From contig CAJUDS010000001.1 in assembly GCA_910585345.1 (NCBI GenBank), positions 62,001-126,000 on the forward strand: DNA of 64,000 bases. The letters are read 5' to 3'. The notes under the pieces were generated by a model, which was not told the DNA's origin, did no database searches, and saw only the letters and a program-made list of their open reading frames with translations. How positions within the stretch are numbered: position 1 is the stretch's first letter; each line of letters begins with the position of its first letter. Shown here piece by piece: positions 60,865 through 64,000 of the stretch. Both the position numbers and the translations under genes were made by a program. Source of the DNA: an uncultured Lachnospiraceae bacterium. Its GTDB lineage: Bacteria > Bacillota > Clostridia > Lachnospirales > Lachnospiraceae.

Positions 60865-62016
60865 ATGGGGCAGGAATATTATGTCTATAAAGACAGAAAA
60901 AAGCTGCGCTGCGGCTATACGACAGGTTCCTGTGCTGCCGGTGCAGCGAAAGCTGCGGCATGGATGCTTCTGACAGGGGAAATTCCGCGGACGGTTACGC
61001 TTGATACCCCGAAGGGCGTCAAACTAGAGCTTTCGGTGGAAGAGGCTGTCATTGCGGCGAAAGAGGCTTCCTGCGGTGTCAGAAAGGACGGCGGCGATGA
61101 TGCGGATGTAACGGACGGGATGCTGATCTTTGCTTCGGTAGTAAGGCAGAGCGGTCCGGGCGTCCGGATTACAGGGGGACCGGGTATCGGGCGTATCACG
61201 CGAAAAGGGCTGGATCAGGCGCCGGGGCGCTATGCCATCAACAGGATTCCCAGAAAGATGATACGGGAGGCTGTGGAGCAGGTCATGGAGGATACCGGCT
61301 ATGAGGGCGGGCTTTTGGTGACAGTTTCTGCGCCTGACGGGGAACGTATAGCGGCCGGAACTTTTAATCCGTCGCTGGGAATCACAGGCGGCATTTCCAT
61401 TTTGGGGACAAGCGGTATTGTGGAACCTATGAGTGAAAGGGCGTTGACGGAAACCATCGCACTGGAAATGCGGATGCATGAGGCGGCGGGAAACCGCTAC
61501 TGTATGGTTACGCCGGGCAATTACGGTCTGCATTTTATCAAAGAAACACTGCGTCTTGATCTGCGTTATGCGGTCAAATGCAGTAATTTTATTGGGGATA
61601 CCATTGATATGGCGCCTGCGTATCATATGGAAGGAATCCTTTTGGCGGGGCATCTGGGTAAACTGGTAAAACTGGGCGCCGGTATTATGAATACCCATTC
61701 GCGGTATGGTGACGGCAGGATGGAGATACTAACGGTATGCGCGCTGCAGGCCGGGGCGGATACCGGGCTGCTGAGGGCAGTGATGGACTGCGCCGCTACG
61801 GAGGAAGCTGTGTCCGTATTAAAAACCGCAGGAATTTTGGAACCGGTGATGAATATTCTGCTGGATAAAATAGAATATCATTTGAAGAGACGGGTGTTTC
61901 AGGACGTGAAAATCGGGGCGGTGGTCTTTTCAAATAAGCATGGTCTGCTGGGAATGACGAAAGATGCGGGAAAATTGATAGAATGTATCAGAAAGGAATC
62001 AAAATACTATGGTTAG
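60865..62016 (+). CDS. cbiD: Cobalt-precorrin-5B C1-methyltransferase CbiD
   Basis: 383 residues. RCGYTTGSCAAGAAKAAAWMLLTGEIPRTV and VITPGNYGL-like motifs (MVTPGNYGLHFIKETLRLD) mark CbiD, which methylates C1 in the anaerobic cobalamin pathway. The start overlaps nothing, but the end overlaps cbiF by eight bases. No riboswitch fits in the eight-base gap before it, so it probably shares the degV transcript. Confidence 0.94.
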   Translation: MGQEYYVYKDRKKLRCGYTTGSCAAGAAKAAAWMLLTGEIPRTVTLDTPKGVKLELSVEEAVIAAKEASCGVRKDGGDDADVTDGMLIFASVVRQSGPGVRITGGPGIGRITRKGLDQAPGRYAINRIPRKMIREAVEQVMEDTGYEGGLLVTVSAPDGERIAAGTFNPSLGITGGISILGTSGIVEPMSERALTETIALEMRMHEAAGNRYCMVTPGNYGLHFIKETLRLDLRYAVKCSNFIGDTIDMAPAYHMEGILLAGHLGKLVKLGAGIMNTHSRYGDGRMEILTVCALQAGADTGLLRAVMDCAATEEAVSVLKTAGILEPVMNILLDKIEYHLKRRVFQDVKIGAVVFSNKHGLLGMTKDAGKLIECIRKESKYYG

Positions 62017-62764
62017 CTTTGTCGGCGCAGGTCCGGGGGCGGTGGATCTGATCACTGTCCGGGGGCGGCGGCTGTTGGAACAGGCGGATCTGATTATTTA
62101 TACCGGTTCGCTGGTGAATCCGGAACTTTTGCAGTATGCGAAGGAAAACTGCGAAATTTATAATAGTGCGGAAATGACGCTTGGCCAGGTGCTGGAAGAG
62201 ATCAGACGCGGACATGCGCAGGGAAAAGAGATTGTCAGGCTCCACACGGGAGATCCCTGTCTCTACGGGGCTGTCCGGGAACAGATAGACGCATTGGAGG
62301 ATTTGGGCATTGTCTGTGAAGTATGTCCGGGCGTCAGTAGTTTTTGCGGCGCGGCCGCGTCTTTGAAGGCGGAATATACGCTGCCTGGATTGACCCAATC
62401 AGTCATTATTACAAGAGCGGAAGGCCGCACGGCAGTGCCGGAAAGAGAACGGCTGTCACTGCTCGCATCCCATGGGGCCACTATGGTGCTGTTTCTCAGC
62501 GCCGGGCTGCTGCAGCAGGTCCGCGCCGAACTGTTGCTTGGTGGTTATGCGCCCAAAACGCCATGTGCCATTGTATATAAGGCGACATGGAAAGACGAGA
62601 AGATTATCCGGGGCACAGTGGAACGGCTGCCCGAGATGGCGGCGGAAAACGGTATCAATAAAACGGCGCTGATCGTAGTAGGAGAGTTTTTGGGAGCTGA
62701 TTATAGACATTCGAGACTGTATGCGCCTGATTTTTCAACGGCGTACAGGGAGGCGGCGCCATGA
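62009..62764 (+). CDS. cbiF: Cobalt-precorrin-4 C11-methyltransferase CbiF
   Basis: 251 residues of the tetrapyrrole methylase fold: VSFVGAGPGAVDLITVRGRRLLEQADLIIYTGSLVNPELL (SAM site and CbiF-specific start), LHTGDPCLYGAVREQ, and VCPGVSSFCGAAASLKAEYTLPG. It methylates C11 in ring-contracted intermediates. Overlaps both neighbours by a few bases. Confidence 0.95.
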   Translation: MVSFVGAGPGAVDLITVRGRRLLEQADLIIYTGSLVNPELLQYAKENCEIYNSAEMTLGQVLEEIRRGHAQGKEIVRLHTGDPCLYGAVREQIDALEDLGIVCEVCPGVSSFCGAAASLKAEYTLPGLTQSVIITRAEGRTAVPERERLSLLASHGATMVLFLSAGLLQQVRAELLLGGYAPKTPCAIVYKATWKDEKIIRGTVERLPEMAAENGINKTALIVVGEFLGADYRHSRLYAPDFSTAYREAAP

Positions 62765-63792
62765 CGAAAGTCGGCGTTCTTGCTTTTACGCAGAAAGGCG
62801 GTCTTTTAGGGCGCGTTCTGGTAGATGGGTTTGCCGCGATGGGATGCGAAGCGGAAGGTTATCTGTCAGAGCGGCATCATGTAGAAGGCATGCATTCTTT
62901 CGGGGAGCTGGATCAAATTGTCCGTACGGTATTTGCAGACAGAAACATTCTTGTTTTTGTAGGCGCCTGTGGTATTGCGGTGCGGGCGATAGCGCCTTAC
63001 ATAAAACAGAAAACGCAGGACCCGGGCGTAATCGTAGTGGACGAATGCGGGACATATGCGGTCTCTCTTCTGTCAGGGCACATAGGCAAAGCCAATGCGT
63101 TTGCGGAGCATGCGGCCCGGATTGTGGGCGGTGAAGCGGTCATTACCACCGCTACGGACAGAAACGGTGTCTTTGCGGTGGACGAATGGGCGGTGGATAA
63201 CTCTCTTCGTATCCTGACGACAAGCGCGGTAAAAGAGATCTCTTCCCGTATCCTTGCCGGTGAAACGGTTGGGTTTTACGCTGCCGTTCCGGTGGAGGGT
63301 CCGCTTCCGGGAGGACTGGCGCAGACGACGGAGGCGGAAGCAGGCATCGTTGTTTCCAAGCGGCGGGAGATGAGATTTCCCATTACCTGTTGTTTGACGC
63401 CGATGGACCTGGTGGCAGGCATGGGGTGTAAAAAGGGCAAAACATTTCGTGAGCTGGATGCTTTTTTGCGGCGGGTATTTGTAAAAAACGCTCTTATGCC
63501 GGAACGGCTTGGAAAGTTATGCTCCATTTCGGATAAAGCCGAAGAGGAAGGCCTGAAAAAGCTGGCACAGACAATGCGGATCCCTTTTGAAACGTATACA
63601 GCAAAAGCGCTTTTACAGGCAAAGGATCATTTTGCGGCATCGGATTTCGTGGAAAAACAGATGGGTGTGGACAATGTATGTGAGAGAAGCGCCTGCGTCG
63701 GCAGCGGAGGCGGAAGGAAACTGGTGGGGAAGCAGGCGTTTGACGGCATGACGATCGCTGTATACCAGCGAAAGATAAAAATCAGCTTTTAA
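62761..63792 (+). CDS. cbiG: Cobalt-precorrin 5A hydrolase CbiG
   Basis: 343 residues. It opens the lactone of cobalt-precorrin-5A and releases acetaldehyde. The N-terminal domain has FVGACGIAVRAIAPYIKQKTQDPGVIVVDECGTYAVSLLSGHIGKANAFA; the C-terminal domain has LVAGMGCKKGKTFRELDAFL and a VCERSACVGSGG element. Starts four bases inside cbiF (ATGA). Confidence 0.94.
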   Translation: MTKVGVLAFTQKGGLLGRVLVDGFAAMGCEAEGYLSERHHVEGMHSFGELDQIVRTVFADRNILVFVGACGIAVRAIAPYIKQKTQDPGVIVVDECGTYAVSLLSGHIGKANAFAEHAARIVGGEAVITTATDRNGVFAVDEWAVDNSLRILTTSAVKEISSRILAGETVGFYAAVPVEGPLPGGLAQTTEAEAGIVVSKRREMRFPITCCLTPMDLVAGMGCKKGKTFRELDAFLRRVFVKNALMPERLGKLCSISDKAEEEGLKKLAQTMRIPFETYTAKALLQAKDHFAASDFVEKQMGVDNVCERSACVGSGGGRKLVGKQAFDGMTIAVYQRKIKISF

Positions 63793-63822
63793 GCGGCGCA
63801 AAAGATTTACGGGGAGGCGGAT

Positions 63823-64000
63823 ATGAGTCTTTATGTAGTCGGTATCGGACCTGGCAGAATAGAGGGTATGACGCTGGAAGCGAAAAAAATTTTGGAAAAA
63901 TGCGATTTGATTGCAGGCTATACAGTATATACGGAATTGCTGCGGCCGTATTTTCCGGCAAAAGACTATTACAGTACGCCTATGAAACAGGAAACAGAGC
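63823..64000 (+). CDS. cbiH: Precorrin-3B C17-methyltransferase CbiH (3' truncated by window edge)
   Basis: The first 59 residues show MSLYVVGIGPGRIEGMTLEAKKILEKCDLIAGYTVYTELL, the SAM-binding start of CbiH/CobJ, including the GYTVY pattern particular to this enzyme. GGGGAGG lies seven bases before the ATG. The gene continues beyond the window. Confidence 0.88.
   Translation, partial: MSLYVVGIGPGRIEGMTLEAKKILEKCDLIAGYTVYTELLRPYFPAKDYYSTPMKQETE

Noticed and set aside
1..64000. CRISPR array, transposase, integrase or prophage
   Set aside because: No regularly spaced repeats, no transposase or integrase motifs, and no phage structural genes were seen; the repeats found are too few and irregular for CRISPR.

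Overview
The window reads as a chromosomal segment of a spore-lineage Clostridia, most likely a Lachnospiraceae gut anaerobe. The grounds are moderate GC, AGGAGG-type ribosome binding sites, TTGnnn-N17-TATAAT promoters, the Firmicutes gene order nusB-xseAB-ispA-dxs-tlyA-nadK-argR-recN-spoIVB-spo0A, sporulation genes (spoIVB, gerW), the anaerobic CbiD/F/G/H cobalamin route, and family assignments typical of that group (DUF5722, DUF4037/DUF4125, DUF1667, Gx transporter). No insertion sequence, prophage or CRISPR array was seen; most of the window is housekeeping with accessory blocks set between conserved neighbours.

Layout. 1-1055: 3' part of a transglutaminase-like protein. 1.3-10.2 kb: compact operon for envelope/transcription (Asp23-like, nusB), exonuclease VII, isoprenoid precursors (ispA, dxs), tlyA, nadK, argR, recN. 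10.3-14.6 kb: spoIVB, a TPR-DUF4037-DUF4125 protein, and a Spo0A that has lost most of its receiver domain. 14.6-17.9 kb: glgA and convergent rqcH. 18.5-21.1 kb: two secreted proteins (DUF5722 and SH3-SGNH hydrolase). 21.3-26.1 kb: glycerol operon (glpK, FAD dehydrogenase, FAD reductase, DUF1667). 26.1-31.8 kb: LacI repressor, a 34-bp palindromic operator, a sugar ABC importer without its ATPase, and a GH32 fructosidase. 31.8-32.5 kb: non-coding, rich in repeats and hairpins. 32.5-37.2 kb: RluF-like synthase, ligA, metA, macrodomain hydrolase. 37.2-39.0 kb: Lsa-type ABC-F gene behind an attenuator leader. 39-51.8 kb: CAP-like secreted protein, tRNA-Pro(AGG), NusG-II/Gx transporter pair, ruvAB, zapA, U32 peptidase, SEDS/PBP pair, Nudix, DUF2953, gerW, coiled-coil J-like protein. 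51.8-60.9 kb: rpmB-yloU-fakA ... recG-degV, interrupted between fakA and recG by a three-gene accessory block: a LexA/CI-like regulator, a stand-alone Spo0A DNA-binding domain, and a zinc-ribbon/TM/leucine-rich-repeat protein. 60.9-64 kb: cbiD-cbiF-cbiG-cbiH.

The most unusual signal is the Spo0A pair. At the canonical spo0A locus the DNA-binding half is near perfectly conserved, but the phospho-acceptor part of the receiver is cleanly deleted in frame. About 41 kb downstream a second protein consists of a diverged Spo0A C-domain with no receiver, divergent from a CI-like regulator over a shared intergenic region with direct repeats and a palindrome. Neither protein can be phosphorylated in the classical way, so phosphorelay-independent control is the leading inference. 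Other points of note: the ABC-F leader (three-codon uORF Met-Arg-Arg, two candidate intrinsic terminators, alternative pairings), a dispersed 100-bp repeat (three copies), the 34-bp perfect palindrome, and the TPR-nucleotidyltransferase-like protein lying between spoIVB and spo0A.
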